Assembly (NCBI GenBank): GCA_963716685.1
Contig: CAVQTR010000001.1
Span: 230,795 to 294,794, forward strand
Source: JALYXI01 sp963716685
Lineage (GTDB): Bacteria > Acidobacteriota > Terriglobia > Bryobacterales > Bryobacteraceae
Reading direction: 5' to 3'
DNA: 64,000 nt
Made by a program: the position numbers and the translations under genes
Notes under the pieces: generated by a model
The model's database searches: none
Told to the model about the DNA's origin: nothing
What the model saw: the letters and a program-made list of their open reading frames with translations, nothing else
Shown here: in pieces, positions 51,822 through 60,683 of the stretch
Layout of the letters: every line of letters starts with the position of its first letter
How positions within the stretch are numbered: the stretch's first letter is position 1

Positions 51822-52498
51822 ACGCGCACCTGGCGGTGCTCCAGACGGTTCGAGGCGTAGACAATCCCAATCGTCAGTACCGAGATCACCAGGACGAGCG
51901 TTCGCGCCACCATGGTGTTGCCCGATTCCACGGCATCGTAGATCGCGATGGACGCGGTTTGGGTGCGGTGCGGAATGTCGCCAGCGATCATCAGCGTGGC
52001 GCCGAAGTCACCGAGCGAGCGCGCAAACGCGAGCACAGTCGCGGCCACGATGGAACGCCGCGCGATGGGCATAGTGACGCGCCAGAACAGACGCCACTCG
52101 GAAGCGCCCAGCGTCCGCGCCGCGCGCTCATACCGCTGATCGACGCTGAGCAGTGCCGCGCGCGCGGTCTTTACCAGAAGCGGGATAGCGTGAATGGTGG
52201 ACGCGACGACCGCGGCCTGCCAGGTGAAAACGAGCGGCGAACCGAAAATGCCTTCATAGATTCGGCCAACCGGGCTCGCGCGGCCGAGGGTGACCAGCAG
52301 GTAGTATCCGAGCACCGTTGGCGGCAGAACCAACGGCAGCGTAATCACCGCATCGAAGAGTTCCTTGCCCCTGAAATTACGGTTGGCCAGAACGTACGCC
52401 AGCGCCAGTCCGACGGCCAGTGAGATGCCGGTTGCAAGAGAAGCCACACGCAGGCTGAGCCACAGCGGGAACCAGTCGATCGGCATCGAGGAACTCAA
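51818..52498 (-). CDS. modB: molybdate ABC transporter permease
   Basis: 226 residues, five to six spans. PLVLPPTVLGYYLLV and the EAA loop ERAARTLGASEWRLFWRVTMPIARRSIVAATVLAFARSLGDFG (here in overlapping parts) are diagnostic of ModB. Overlaps modC by four bases (ATGA). No modA-type binding protein precedes it; the next upstream gene is an FAD oxidoreductase 15 bases away on the same strand. Confidence 0.9.
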   Translation of the reverse strand: MSSSMPIDWFPLWLSLRVASLATGISLAVGLALAYVLANRNFRGKELFDAVITLPLVLPPTVLGYYLLVTLGRASPVGRIYEGIFGSPLVFTWQAAVVASTIHAIPLLVKTARAALLSVDQRYERAARTLGASEWRLFWRVTMPIARRSIVAATVLAFARSLGDFGATLMIAGDIPHRTQTASIAIYDAVESGNTMVARTLVLVISVLTIGIVYASNRLEHRQVRV

Positions 52499-52513
52499 TT
52501 ATAGCCATGCGGG

Positions 52514-53917
52514 TCACAGGCTCTTCAGCGCCATGCGGGCAGCGTTATAGCCGCACATGCCGTGAACGCCGCCTCCGGGCGGCGTGGAAGCCGAACACAG
52601 ATACAAGCCGCGCAGCGGCGTGCCGTAAAACCGGGCTGTGGGACGCAGCAGCAGCTGCTTCAGATCCTGCGCGCCGCCTGTGATATCGCCGCCCACCAGA
52701 TTCGCGTTGTGGCTTTCCATGGCGGCGGGCCCTGCGACAGCGCGCGCCAGGATCAACGACCGAAAGCCTGGCGCGAAACGTTCCACCTGGTCCTCTATGG
52801 CCGCGGTCATATCGACATTCGAGCCGTTGGGCACATGGCAGTAACCCCACGCGGTATGCTTGCCGGCCGGCGCGCGCGTCGGATCGAAAAGGCTTTGCTG
52901 GGCCAGCAGAACGAAGGGCCGTTCCGAGGCGCGATTCTCCCACGGCGCTTTCTCGGAAGCGGTGATCTCGGCGAGATCGCCGCCCACATGAACGGTCCCG
53001 GCGCGCCGGCAATCGGGGTTGGTCCACGGAATGGGACCATTCAGCGCCCAGTCCATCTTGAAAACGCCGGGTCCGTAGCGGAAGCTCATCAGCTTGCGGC
53101 TGAAGTGCTCCGGCAGCCGGCCGCCCGCGATGTCGACCAGTTGCTTTGGCGAGATGTCGCACAGCACCAGCGAGGCACCGCGAACTTCATCGAGCGACCG
53201 CACCTTCGCGTTGACGAAGATTTTGCCGCCGAGCGATTCGAAATAGGAAGCCAGCGCGTCGGCGATTTTCTGCGAGCCGCCCCGAGCCATGGGCCAGCCG
53301 ACGGCGTGCCCCGCAAGAGTCAGCATCAGGGCGAAGGCCGAAGAGCCTGCCTGATCGAGCGGCAGTACAGAGTGCGCCGCCATCCCCGCGAACAGCGCAC
53401 GCGCTTCCTCGGTCTGAAATAAAGAACGCGCCACCGCGCCGGACGGCAAGGGCGCCAGCAGGCCGAAGCGGGCGAGAAGCAGCGGATGCTTCGGCACACT
53501 GAGCAGCGACATCATCGATCCGAAGAACGCGTCCCAGTTTTCCGATAAGGGCCGGAAGGTTCGTTCCCAGGCCGGGCCATCGGGCCCGAGCCGCGCGACC
53601 GTCGCGTCAATCGATCGCTCCTGCACACCCGCTCTGCCGCCATCCAGGGGATGAGCTGCGGGGAAATCCGGATGAATCCATTGGAGTCCGTGCTCGGCCA
53701 GAGGGAACGAGCGAAACACCGGCGAACTCGCCGCCATAGGATGGATGGCGGAACAGATGTCATGAACGAAGCCCGGCAGCGTGAGCTCGGCAGAACGCGT
53801 ACCCCCGCCGACTGTGGGCTCGGCTTCCAGAACCGTGGTGCGCAGGCCCGCCTTCGCCAGAGTGATAGCCGCGGTTAAACCATTCGGGCCGGAGCCGATC
53901 ACGTACGCACTTTTCAT
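52514..53917 (-). CDS. FAD-dependent oxidoreductase, phytoene desaturase/CrtI-like
   Basis: 467 residues. VIGSGPNGLTAAITLAKAG is the N-terminal FAD Rossmann motif and GGGTRSAELT follows as in carotenoid desaturases/isomerases; the C-terminal FAD region reads PPGGGVHGMCGYNAA. No carotenoid genes are nearby, so the substrate is unknown. The 5' end overlaps the lipase-maturation gene's stop by four bases, forming a chain with that gene and, downstream, modBC. Confidence 0.85.
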   Translation of the reverse strand: MKSAYVIGSGPNGLTAAITLAKAGLRTTVLEAEPTVGGGTRSAELTLPGFVHDICSAIHPMAASSPVFRSFPLAEHGLQWIHPDFPAAHPLDGGRAGVQERSIDATVARLGPDGPAWERTFRPLSENWDAFFGSMMSLLSVPKHPLLLARFGLLAPLPSGAVARSLFQTEEARALFAGMAAHSVLPLDQAGSSAFALMLTLAGHAVGWPMARGGSQKIADALASYFESLGGKIFVNAKVRSLDEVRGASLVLCDISPKQLVDIAGGRLPEHFSRKLMSFRYGPGVFKMDWALNGPIPWTNPDCRRAGTVHVGGDLAEITASEKAPWENRASERPFVLLAQQSLFDPTRAPAGKHTAWGYCHVPNGSNVDMTAAIEDQVERFAPGFRSLILARAVAGPAAMESHNANLVGGDITGGAQDLKQLLLRPTARFYGTPLRGLYLCSASTPPGGGVHGMCGYNAARMALKSL

Positions 53918-55362
53918 TTCCAGCCCTCTCTATCCAGCACAGCACGAAACTCCGGCATATCGAGCGACACCGGCGGGAAATATCCGCCTACCGGCGTGCG
54001 CTTCCACCAGTTGCCGGTGCGCCTGCGTTCATCGGGCGAAGTGAAATGGTACTCGTACAGCATCGCGCGTATGAAGTGAGGCGGCTTTCCGGGGAATGGA
54101 TTGGAGCGCAGCAGGCTAAGGGTATCGGCATCGCCTTGCAGCAGTTTGGCGACAAAATGCACGAACCAGGGATTATCCTGATAGCCTCCCATCGCGGCAA
54201 ACCACATCAGCCAGCCAAGCCGCAGATGGTAAGGCGCCACCTGAGGAGGCCTGCGATCCAGTTCTCCCGGTTTGGCACGAAAGCCGTATTCCCGCCATTG
54301 GGTGGCGGGCGAAAGCGCTGTGTCCGCGGTGCCTTCCACGATCACCTCATTCCTGGTGCGAGTGATGCTGCCAAAGGCGCCGTAGGTATCGACAAGATGC
54401 AGCGGGTTGAAGCTTTCATTCATCGCCTGACCAGGCGAAAGCATGTTCCGGATCGGGTTGATGCTGAGGTAAGCGACCAGTAGTGCCACTGCGATCACGG
54501 CTACGCGATACGGGATTGCCGGCGGCGTCAGAGCGGGTGGTTTCAAGTGCACAAAGACGCCGAGCACGCGATCATCGAGCATCGGGATGGCCAGAATCAT
54601 AGTGAGGAAGTTGAGCCAGGACAGATTCCCGCTGGCCATGATGGAGCCCTGAAACACGATGGTGACGATCCCGGCGAAGGAACTGATCGGCTGCGGAAGG
54701 AAGTAACCGAACGGCACGATGAGCTCGGAGAAATGGTTGAAAAGCACACCGAAGCGGTGCGTCCACTCCGGACCCCAGTGCAGGTACCAGCTGAGGGCGT
54801 TCGGCATCGGCTGCGTTTCGTAGTGATAGTTGAGGCAGGTGAGATCGCGCCAGCACGCATCGCCCCGCAGCTTGATCAGCCCTGCGCCGAACATAATCCG
54901 GAACGCCAGCCAGCGCACCAGCCAGAGGGAGATGGCGTCCGGCGTTGTGTTCCGGCTGCCAAGAAAGGCGGCGAAGAATCCACTTTCGAGCAGGAGCGTT
55001 TCCCAGCCAAAGCCATAGAAAACCTGGCCGACATTCACGAATGACATGTACAGCGCCCAGAGAGCCGCCCAGAGCAGCATGGAAACCCAGGTGGCAAAAC
55101 GCTCGGCGATACCAGACATCGCGACGCAGGAGAGCGCGATACCGAGCCAGGCGCCAAGCAGAAAGGCGGTGTCCTTCGGCCAGAAATAGAATAGGCTGGG
55201 CGTCTCCCGAAACGGGATCTGCTTCATGAACAGCGGCGCGGGCAGCAGGCCTCGCTCGCCCACGAGGGGCCGAAACTGGTTCAGGGCGCAGATGAAGGCG
55301 ATCAGGTAGACCAGCCCCAGCGCGCGCAGAAAAATAAGCCGCGTTAGCCAGTAGCGCGTCAT
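53914..55362 (-). CDS. lipase maturation factor family membrane protein
   Basis: 482 residues, about eight spans. The family's hallmark sections are visible: VGQVFYGFGWETLLLESGF, WLAFRIMFGAGLIKLRGD, LTCLNYHYETQPMPN, LSWYLHWGPEW and a C-terminal soluble part with YGAFGSITRTRNEVIVEGT. In animals LMF1 folds lipases in the ER; bacterial relatives have no assigned role. First or second gene of a minus-strand chain with the FAD oxidoreductase. Confidence 0.88.
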   Translation of the reverse strand: MTRYWLTRLIFLRALGLVYLIAFICALNQFRPLVGERGLLPAPLFMKQIPFRETPSLFYFWPKDTAFLLGAWLGIALSCVAMSGIAERFATWVSMLLWAALWALYMSFVNVGQVFYGFGWETLLLESGFFAAFLGSRNTTPDAISLWLVRWLAFRIMFGAGLIKLRGDACWRDLTCLNYHYETQPMPNALSWYLHWGPEWTHRFGVLFNHFSELIVPFGYFLPQPISSFAGIVTIVFQGSIMASGNLSWLNFLTMILAIPMLDDRVLGVFVHLKPPALTPPAIPYRVAVIAVALLVAYLSINPIRNMLSPGQAMNESFNPLHLVDTYGAFGSITRTRNEVIVEGTADTALSPATQWREYGFRAKPGELDRRPPQVAPYHLRLGWLMWFAAMGGYQDNPWFVHFVAKLLQGDADTLSLLRSNPFPGKPPHFIRAMLYEYHFTSPDERRRTGNWWKRTPVGGYFPPVSLDMPEFRAVLDREGWK

Positions 55363-55420
55363 CTATTAACGAATCTATAACGAGGGAAGCAGGAAGCGTT
55401 TCAGCAGCGGGTGCTGAATG

Positions 55421-56395
55421 TTACTCAGGCTCACGGCGGAAAACATCGACGCACTCGGAGATGAACAGCTGATAATCGCGGAGCGGAACAAAGCCGACAT
55501 TGGTTCTGTTGGAAAGCATAAAGAACGTGAAGCTGGCGGCGATGGTGACCAGCTGCATCAGGATAATCAGAAGGGTTCCGGTCGCGGCCGTGGCCCAGTC
55601 GGGAAACGACCAGTCGCTGAACAGTTTGGTCAGAACCGCGCCGGCAATCCCGCCGGCGATCAGAAAACAGCCGGCGATGGAGCCGATCAGGACCCGTACG
55701 CCGACCACATCGCCATAAACGGCAATCGCCCCCAGCCCGTGAGTTACGGTGGAGACCCAGTTCATGCGCGACGTGCCCGCGATGCGGCGTCCGCGAGGGA
55801 TCGGCACCAGGCGATACGGCAGACGGGAATGAAAAATAGCTGCGGCGTAGTGGTTCCAGAGTTCCGACAGCACGACCAGTGTGTGGAGATACTTCCGGGG
55901 CAGAACGCTGAAATTCCCCACGCGAACTTTTACTCCCGTTAACAGGAAGTGCGCAGTCCGGTACAGCCGGTAAGAACCGCGAAAGGTGCGGGATTCGGAG
56001 CGGCGCGTCCGCTCGGCGAAGATCGCCTTCTCACCGCCGGCGCTCGAGAAGGCCAGCAGAATGGCTTTGGCTCCTTCCGGTGTATCTTCTCCGTCGGCAT
56101 CCATCACCAGGACGGCATCGCAGGGAAGTGAGTGCTCAACGTACGTCAGCCCAATCGCTATGGCGCGCTGGTGCCCGAGGTTGCGGCGCAGTTTCAATAT
56201 CTGAATGGATTCGATTACCGAGAACGGAAACTGAAAAGCCGAAGTCTCCCAGGTTTGCGCGGATCCATCATCAATCATAAGGATCCGAATGCTATACGGA
56301 ATTCCTGAGAGGGTGCGGTCAAGCCGGCGGACGAGTTCCGAAGCGGACGGCCAGTCGTCTCGCACGGGCATGACTACTATCGCACGGGGGTACAT
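55421..56395 (-). CDS. family 2 glycosyltransferase with C-terminal membrane helices
   Basis: 324 residues. GT-A fold with ILMIDDGSAQTW, VMDADGEDTPEGAKAI (DxD) and a long C-terminal part of two spans (VLIGSIAGCFLIAGGIAG and LLIILMQLVTIAASFTFF), the layout of dolichol-phosphate-mannose-synthase-like or undecaprenyl-phosphate glycosyltransferases (ArnC/GtrB). Probably charges a polyprenyl phosphate with a sugar that GT-C enzymes use. GAGG lies seven bases before the ATG. Confidence 0.88.
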   Translation of the reverse strand: MYPRAIVVMPVRDDWPSASELVRRLDRTLSGIPYSIRILMIDDGSAQTWETSAFQFPFSVIESIQILKLRRNLGHQRAIAIGLTYVEHSLPCDAVLVMDADGEDTPEGAKAILLAFSSAGGEKAIFAERTRRSESRTFRGSYRLYRTAHFLLTGVKVRVGNFSVLPRKYLHTLVVLSELWNHYAAAIFHSRLPYRLVPIPRGRRIAGTSRMNWVSTVTHGLGAIAVYGDVVGVRVLIGSIAGCFLIAGGIAGAVLTKLFSDWSFPDWATAATGTLLIILMQLVTIAASFTFFMLSNRTNVGFVPLRDYQLFISECVDVFRREPE

Positions 56396-56513
56396 AAACG
56401 CACCTCAAAGGTAACATTGTGATGCAAAGCCCGTTTGTAGAGAGATTCCCATACCTGTGATACGGGGCGCGGGGGCGCAATGGATCGCCGCCGATCCGTT
56501 CTGTTTCAGTCGT

Positions 56514-56543
56514 GTTAAAAATAGCAGGCTTTTGTGTGCCTGC
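56514..56543 (-). terminator. Rho-independent terminator of ribA
   Basis: On the minus strand GCAGGC - eight-base loop - GCCTGC (forward 56524-56543) is followed by TATTTTTAA, 11 bases past the ribA stop. The flanking 56396-56513 shows no gene. Confidence 0.75.
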
Positions 56544-56554
56544 GCATACATTGC

Positions 56555-57175
56555 CTAGCCGAGAAGGTGGCCCATTCGGTCCTTCTTGGTCTGAAGATAG
56601 GCCTGGCGGGAATCGAGCGGGGCCACGAGGCAGGGTACTCGTTCCACGACACGGACCCCGGCTTCCTCCATAGCCTTCACTTTCTCGGGATTATTCGAAA
56701 TCAGACGGATCTCACTCAACCCGAAGTGGAGAACGATGTTCGCGGGCAGGACGTAGCTGCGCAGATCTGACGCGAAGCCCAGTTCTTCATTGGCTTGAAT
56801 GGTGTCGCGACCCTGATCCTGCAGCTCATAAGCGCGCAGCTTATTCAGCAATCCAATGCCGCGCCCTTCCTGGTGCTCATAGATCAGCAGGCCGCGGCCT
56901 TCTTCCGTAATCGCATCGAGAGCCAGCTCAAGCTGACCGCGGCAGTCACACCGGAGACTATGAAAGACGTCGCCTGTGAGGCATTCGGAATGGACGCGCA
57001 CCAGGGGAGCGCGAGCGCCGTCGATCATCTCCAGATCGCCCATTTTCAACACGACCGCTTCTTCCACGCGTTCGCCGAAATGACCCTCGAAGCCGAAGAT
57101 CCGGAAGTGCCCGAACTTCGTCGGGAAACTAGCTTCCGCGATTTTAGCCAGCCGGAAGGAGGCAAGGGTATGCAT
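56555..57175 (-). CDS. ribA: GTP cyclohydrolase II
   Basis: 206 residues; opens GTP for riboflavin synthesis. Zinc-binding ECLTGDVFHSLRCDCRGQLE, EHQEGRGIGLLNKLRAYELQD, and LRSYVLPANIVLHFGL. Monofunctional (no RibB domain). The C terminus is longer than in E. coli. Terminator follows. Divergent from the LytS-type kinase. Confidence 0.94.
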   Translation of the reverse strand: MHTLASFRLAKIAEASFPTKFGHFRIFGFEGHFGERVEEAVVLKMGDLEMIDGARAPLVRVHSECLTGDVFHSLRCDCRGQLELALDAITEEGRGLLIYEHQEGRGIGLLNKLRAYELQDQGRDTIQANEELGFASDLRSYVLPANIVLHFGLSEIRLISNNPEKVKAMEEAGVRVVERVPCLVAPLDSRQAYLQTKKDRMGHLLG

Positions 57176-57216
57176 TTATAAAGAGTTAGGGTACTCCTCC
57201 ATTATAATGGCACCCA

Positions 57217-58509
57217 GTGGAACGGCACCTGATCACGCTCCTGGTCAAGCTGGGGGTAGCTGCTTCGATTGCCGGATTCGTGGTGCGCTACGGACCGCTG
57301 CGCCGAATGCTGATGCGCGACGGCCGCACGCTGAGCCAGCGGCTGCAACTCTCACTGTGGTTCTCGGGGATCTTTGCGCCAGGCGTCGCCATTCGCGCGC
57401 TGGTGCGCTCGTACGAAGCTGTGGACCTGGGCCTCGAAGGCAGTCTGCTCGCCGGAGTGATCGGCGGGTACGTCACCGGTTTGATCTCCGGCATCCTGAT
57501 CTCCATACCCGCCATGTTCCGGCATGAGTATCTGAGCCTGCCGCTGTTTGCCGGCGTAGGAGTGATGGGCGGTCTGGTGCGGGACGTGGCGATTGACAAG
57601 GAAGACATCTGGCGGGTGTCGCCGCTGCTGGACATTAAATTGTTCCGCGCCCTCAGCAGGGGCCATCATTATCCGCGTGCATTTCTCCATTCGTTTTTCT
57701 TTGGGTCTATCATGCTGTCGGAGTTCCTGAGGCAATCGCTGGGCGATTTCTTCCCGGGCCGTATTTTCAAGCTGGACGACGACTGGCCGCTGACGATTCC
57801 CACGTATGCGAGTACCTTTTTCGCCGTGACGCTGCCGCTGAAGGTTTGGAACAATACCCGCACCGAAGTAAAGCTGGAGGAACAGGAGCGGCTGCTGATG
57901 AAGGCGCGGCTGGAAGCGCTGACCAGCCAGATCAATCCGCATTTTCTGTTCAACACACTGAACTCGGTTTCTTCGCTGATCCGCACCGACCCGCAGCAGG
58001 CGCGCGTGGTGGTGCTGAAGTTGTCGCGCATTCTGCGGCGCCGCCTCCGCCGCAACGACGACTTCGCCCCGCTGCGAGATGAACTGGATTTTATCAGCGA
58101 CTATCTTTCCATCGAAATGACACGTTTTGGTGAGAAACTTCGCTACGTCAAGGATGTGGATCCGAATACTTTGGATATGCTGGTTCCGAGCATGCTCCTG
58201 CAGCCCCTGGTGGAGAACTGCATCAAGCACGGATTGAGCGGGAAAGTGGAGGGTGGGGTTATTACGATCGAGACACGGCGGGTGGAAAACCGGCTGCATC
58301 TAGCCGTTCAGGATGACGGGGTGGGGATCCCGGAAGAGAAGCTGGCGACATTGTTCGAGCAGGGAATCGGCGTGAGCAATGTGGCGCAGCGGCTGAAGGT
58401 TCTGTTTGGGAGCGAGCACCGGATCTGGATCGACAGCCAGACCGGGCGCGGGACGCGCATTGCAATCGAGATCCCGGAAATGCAGACCAGTCTCGCGGCG
58501 GTCTCCTGA
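57217..58509 (+). CDS. LytS/YehU-type sensor histidine kinase
   Basis: 430 residues. The N-terminal region has about five spans (5TMR-LYT-like: LEGSLLAGVIGGYVTGLISGI, SLPLFAGVGVMGGLVRD) and the kinase core has INPHFLFNTLNSVSSLI with the phospho-accepting His near residue 244, LVENCIKHGL (N box) and DDGVGIPEEKL (G box). A short coiled coil precedes the His. The GTG start is eight bases after TATAAT (57203-57208). No LytTR regulator is adjacent; a methyltransferase starts at the very next base after its stop. Confidence 0.9.
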   Translation: MERHLITLLVKLGVAASIAGFVVRYGPLRRMLMRDGRTLSQRLQLSLWFSGIFAPGVAIRALVRSYEAVDLGLEGSLLAGVIGGYVTGLISGILISIPAMFRHEYLSLPLFAGVGVMGGLVRDVAIDKEDIWRVSPLLDIKLFRALSRGHHYPRAFLHSFFFGSIMLSEFLRQSLGDFFPGRIFKLDDDWPLTIPTYASTFFAVTLPLKVWNNTRTEVKLEEQERLLMKARLEALTSQINPHFLFNTLNSVSSLIRTDPQQARVVVLKLSRILRRRLRRNDDFAPLRDELDFISDYLSIEMTRFGEKLRYVKDVDPNTLDMLVPSMLLQPLVENCIKHGLSGKVEGGVITIETRRVENRLHLAVQDDGVGIPEEKLATLFEQGIGVSNVAQRLKVLFGSEHRIWIDSQTGRGTRIAIEIPEMQTSLAAVS

Positions 58510-59199
58510 ATGTTCGCGACAACCCCCGCGCCAGCGGGCGAGATGCCGGTTACGCTGTCCAACAAGACGCGGCGGGTCTACGACGCGCTGGCGGGAGTGT
58601 ACCCGCTAAGCACCATGTTGTTCCACTCGCAGGCGCACCGGCAGGCGCTGGCGCTCTCAGGCATCCGGAATGGCATGCGTGTTTTGGAAGTGGCAACTGG
58701 TTCGGGCGAGATGTTCCGGCGGCTGGTCCGAGTGAATCCCAATGGCAAGACTTTGGGAATCGACCTCTCGCCTAACATGGCTTCGCGAACGCAGAAGGAC
58801 ACACGCCGGCGGTTTCCTGGAACCGAGGCGCACTGCCAGGCGGTGGATGCGCGAGCCATGCCGTTCCGCGACGGCGCGTTCGATGCAGTCGTGTGCTGTT
58901 ATCTGCTTGAGCTGCTTTCCACGGAAGATATCTGCAAGACGGTGGGAGAATTTCACCGCGTGCTGCGGCGAAATGGCCAGCTCACACTCATCTTGATTGG
59001 GCAGAACGCGGCGTTTTTTAACGCGATGTATCAGGTATGCACGAAGGTGGCTCCGGCGTTCTGGGGGCGGCAGGTGGAAGAGAGGCTGCCGGAGTTGATC
59101 CGCTCACACAACTTCGATATTACGCGCGATCAGAAGGTGCGGCAGATCTTCTATCCCTCGCGTGTACTGGTGGCGCGGAAGCACTCGCGTGGCGATTGA
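58510..59199 (+). CDS. class I SAM-dependent methyltransferase (UbiE-like)
   Basis: 229 residues. VLEVATGSGEMFRRL is motif I, LGIDLSPNMASRTQ motif II, FDAVVCCYLLELL the motif IV region and FHRVLRRNGQLTLI motif VI, as in ubiquinone/menaquinone or sterol methyltransferases. Immediately follows the kinase stop, so the two are co-transcribed. Substrate unknown. Confidence 0.88.
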   Translation: MFATTPAPAGEMPVTLSNKTRRVYDALAGVYPLSTMLFHSQAHRQALALSGIRNGMRVLEVATGSGEMFRRLVRVNPNGKTLGIDLSPNMASRTQKDTRRRFPGTEAHCQAVDARAMPFRDGAFDAVVCCYLLELLSTEDICKTVGEFHRVLRRNGQLTLILIGQNAAFFNAMYQVCTKVAPAFWGRQVEERLPELIRSHNFDITRDQKVRQIFYPSRVLVARKHSRGD

Positions 59200-59229
59200 A
59201 ATGCTACGCTGCTGGCTGAGGTAATCACC

Positions 59230-59382
59230 ATGGCCGAAGAAAAGAAGTGCGCTCATCCCGCGTGTATTTGCACGCCGGCAAAAGACAGCAAGTATTGCAG
59301 CACCTACTGCGAAGACGCGGGCACCGACGACGTCGAAATTTCGTGCGATTGCGGCCACACCGGCTGTTCACTCGCGGCATAA
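59230..59382 (+). CDS. bacterial metallothionein-like protein
   Basis: 50 residues with eight cysteines at 7, 12, 14, 23, 27, 39, 41 and 46 and two histidines, arranged CxHPACxC, YCSTYC and CDCGHTGC. This matches prokaryotic metallothionein (SmtA/BmtA family), which binds zinc or cadmium in the cytosol. GAGG lies eight bases before the ATG. It is too short for usual ORF cut-offs. It follows the methyltransferase on the same strand by 30 bases. Confidence 0.85.
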   Translation: MAEEKKCAHPACICTPAKDSKYCSTYCEDAGTDDVEISCDCGHTGCSLAA

Positions 59383-59427
59383 CTCTGTAACTGGCAGCCC
59401 CGGGAATGTTCCAGGGCTGCCAATACG

Positions 59428-59952
59428 CTAAAACTTGTAGTCGGGTGGTTTTACGTTCTTCAGCCGCAGATAAACCTCAGCCTGGCCGCGCGTATGAGCA
59501 GCGTGGGTGAAGGCCGACCACAGAGCATCGCGCCCCATCATTGCTCTTGCTCCCTCGCCATACATTTTGTCCAGTTGTTCATCGCTTAAGCCATCGAGCG
59601 CCTTCGTGCAGTAGTCATAGACCTCGCTCAGATATTGCACGACCGCGGCTTTTTCAGCGCCCTGCGGACGCGCGGGACCTTTTACGCCGGAGACACGGGA
59701 GAAGTAATTGACGTTCGCCTGACCGATGTGGACCATGAGCTCCCCGAAGGTGCGTTCCTGGGGTTCCACGGTGGAAGGCGGGATGTAGCTGTAGCCCTCG
59801 GCGGGCATCGCGTTGGCAACGGCCAAGGTGAAGTCTTTGGACGTAACCCAGTGCTTGGCGTAATCGGCTTTCCAGTCGAAGCCGGCGGCAGCCAGGGGTA
59901 GAGCGAGAAACGTACAGAGCGTTAAAAAGGCGGGAAGTGTGAGTCTTCGCAT
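59428..59952 (-). CDS. exported DinB-family protein
   Basis: 174 residues. The signal peptide ends at LAAAG; the mature part is a DinB four-helix bundle with the putative metal ligands in MVHIGQANVNYF and AFTHAAHTRGQAEVYLR. Most DinB proteins are cytosolic thiol- or metal-dependent enzymes; this one is secreted. Shine-Dalgarno CGGAG precedes ATG. Divergent from cpaF with a 47-base gap. Confidence 0.85.
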   Translation of the reverse strand: MRRLTLPAFLTLCTFLALPLAAAGFDWKADYAKHWVTSKDFTLAVANAMPAEGYSYIPPSTVEPQERTFGELMVHIGQANVNYFSRVSGVKGPARPQGAEKAAVVQYLSEVYDYCTKALDGLSDEQLDKMYGEGARAMMGRDALWSAFTHAAHTRGQAEVYLRLKNVKPPDYKF

Positions 59953-59999
59953 GATGTCTCCGGGTTACAATACTAACTAACTTCCGGAGGCAGAATCGA

Positions 60000-60682
60000 G
60001 TGGGTTCCAATTTCCGTCCGCCAGGTTCCTCGCGCCCAGGTATGCAGAGCGCGAGCCGGGCCAGCGACCGCACCTTCGAGCTGAAATCGCAGATTCACCG
60101 GAAACTGATCAGCGTACTGAATCTGGAGCGTGTTTCGTCGCTGCCGAAGGACCGGCTGCGCGCGGAAATCGGACGAGTCGTCGAGAAGCTTCTGGACGAT
60201 GAGCGGGTTCCCATGACCGCGATCGAGCAGAACAAAATCATAGAGGAAGTTCTGGATGAGGTGCTCGGCCTGGGACCGCTCGAAACCCTGTTGAAAGAGC
60301 CCTCCATCTCGGACATCCTGGTAAACCGGCACGATAAGGTGTTCATCGAGCGCGGCGGCAAACTGTCGGAAACCAGCGTTCGTTTCAAAGACGACGCGCA
60401 CCTGCTGCACATCATCGAAAAGATTGTTTCTCAGGTGGGCCGGCGGATCGATGAAGCGCAGCCGATTGTGGATGCTCGTCTGGCCGATGGCTCGCGCGTG
60501 AATGCCATTATTCCGCCGCTGGCGCTGGACGGGCCGTGCGTCAGCATCCGGCGCTTTGGCCGGCACGTCATCACGCAGGACGAGATGATTCAGTACCGCA
60601 CGGTGATGCCGGGCATGCTGCGTTTCCTCGCTGCGTGTGTGCAGGCGAAAACCACGGTGCTGATCTCCGGCGGAACCGGTTC
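60000..60682 (+). CDS. cpaF: CpaF/TadA-type secretion ATPase, truncated by a sequence junction
   Basis: The N-terminal 227 residues of a type II/IV secretion ATPase for Tad-like pili: KSQIHRKLISVLNLERV, LEEVLDEVLGLGPLE-like EEVLDEVLGLGPLETLL, SISDILVNRHDKVFIERGG and GRRIDEAQPIVDARLADGSR are typical. The sequence stops matching the family inside Walker A: VLISGGTGS is seen where VLISGGTGSGKTT is expected. After the junction the frame hits a stop at 60720. GTG start with GGAGG ten bases upstream. The 3' half with Walker B is absent. Confidence 0.9.
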
Positions 60683-60683
60683 A
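60682..60683. other. sequence junction: GC-rich acidobacterial sequence meets AT-richer unrelated sequence
   Basis: To the left, cpaF is cut inside its Walker A codons; to the right, an open frame in mid-domain of a SIS gene begins at once. GC content falls visibly after this point and codon preference changes. No inverted or direct repeat typical of insertion flanks is visible. Most likely a contig chimera; recombination is the alternative. Confidence 0.8.
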
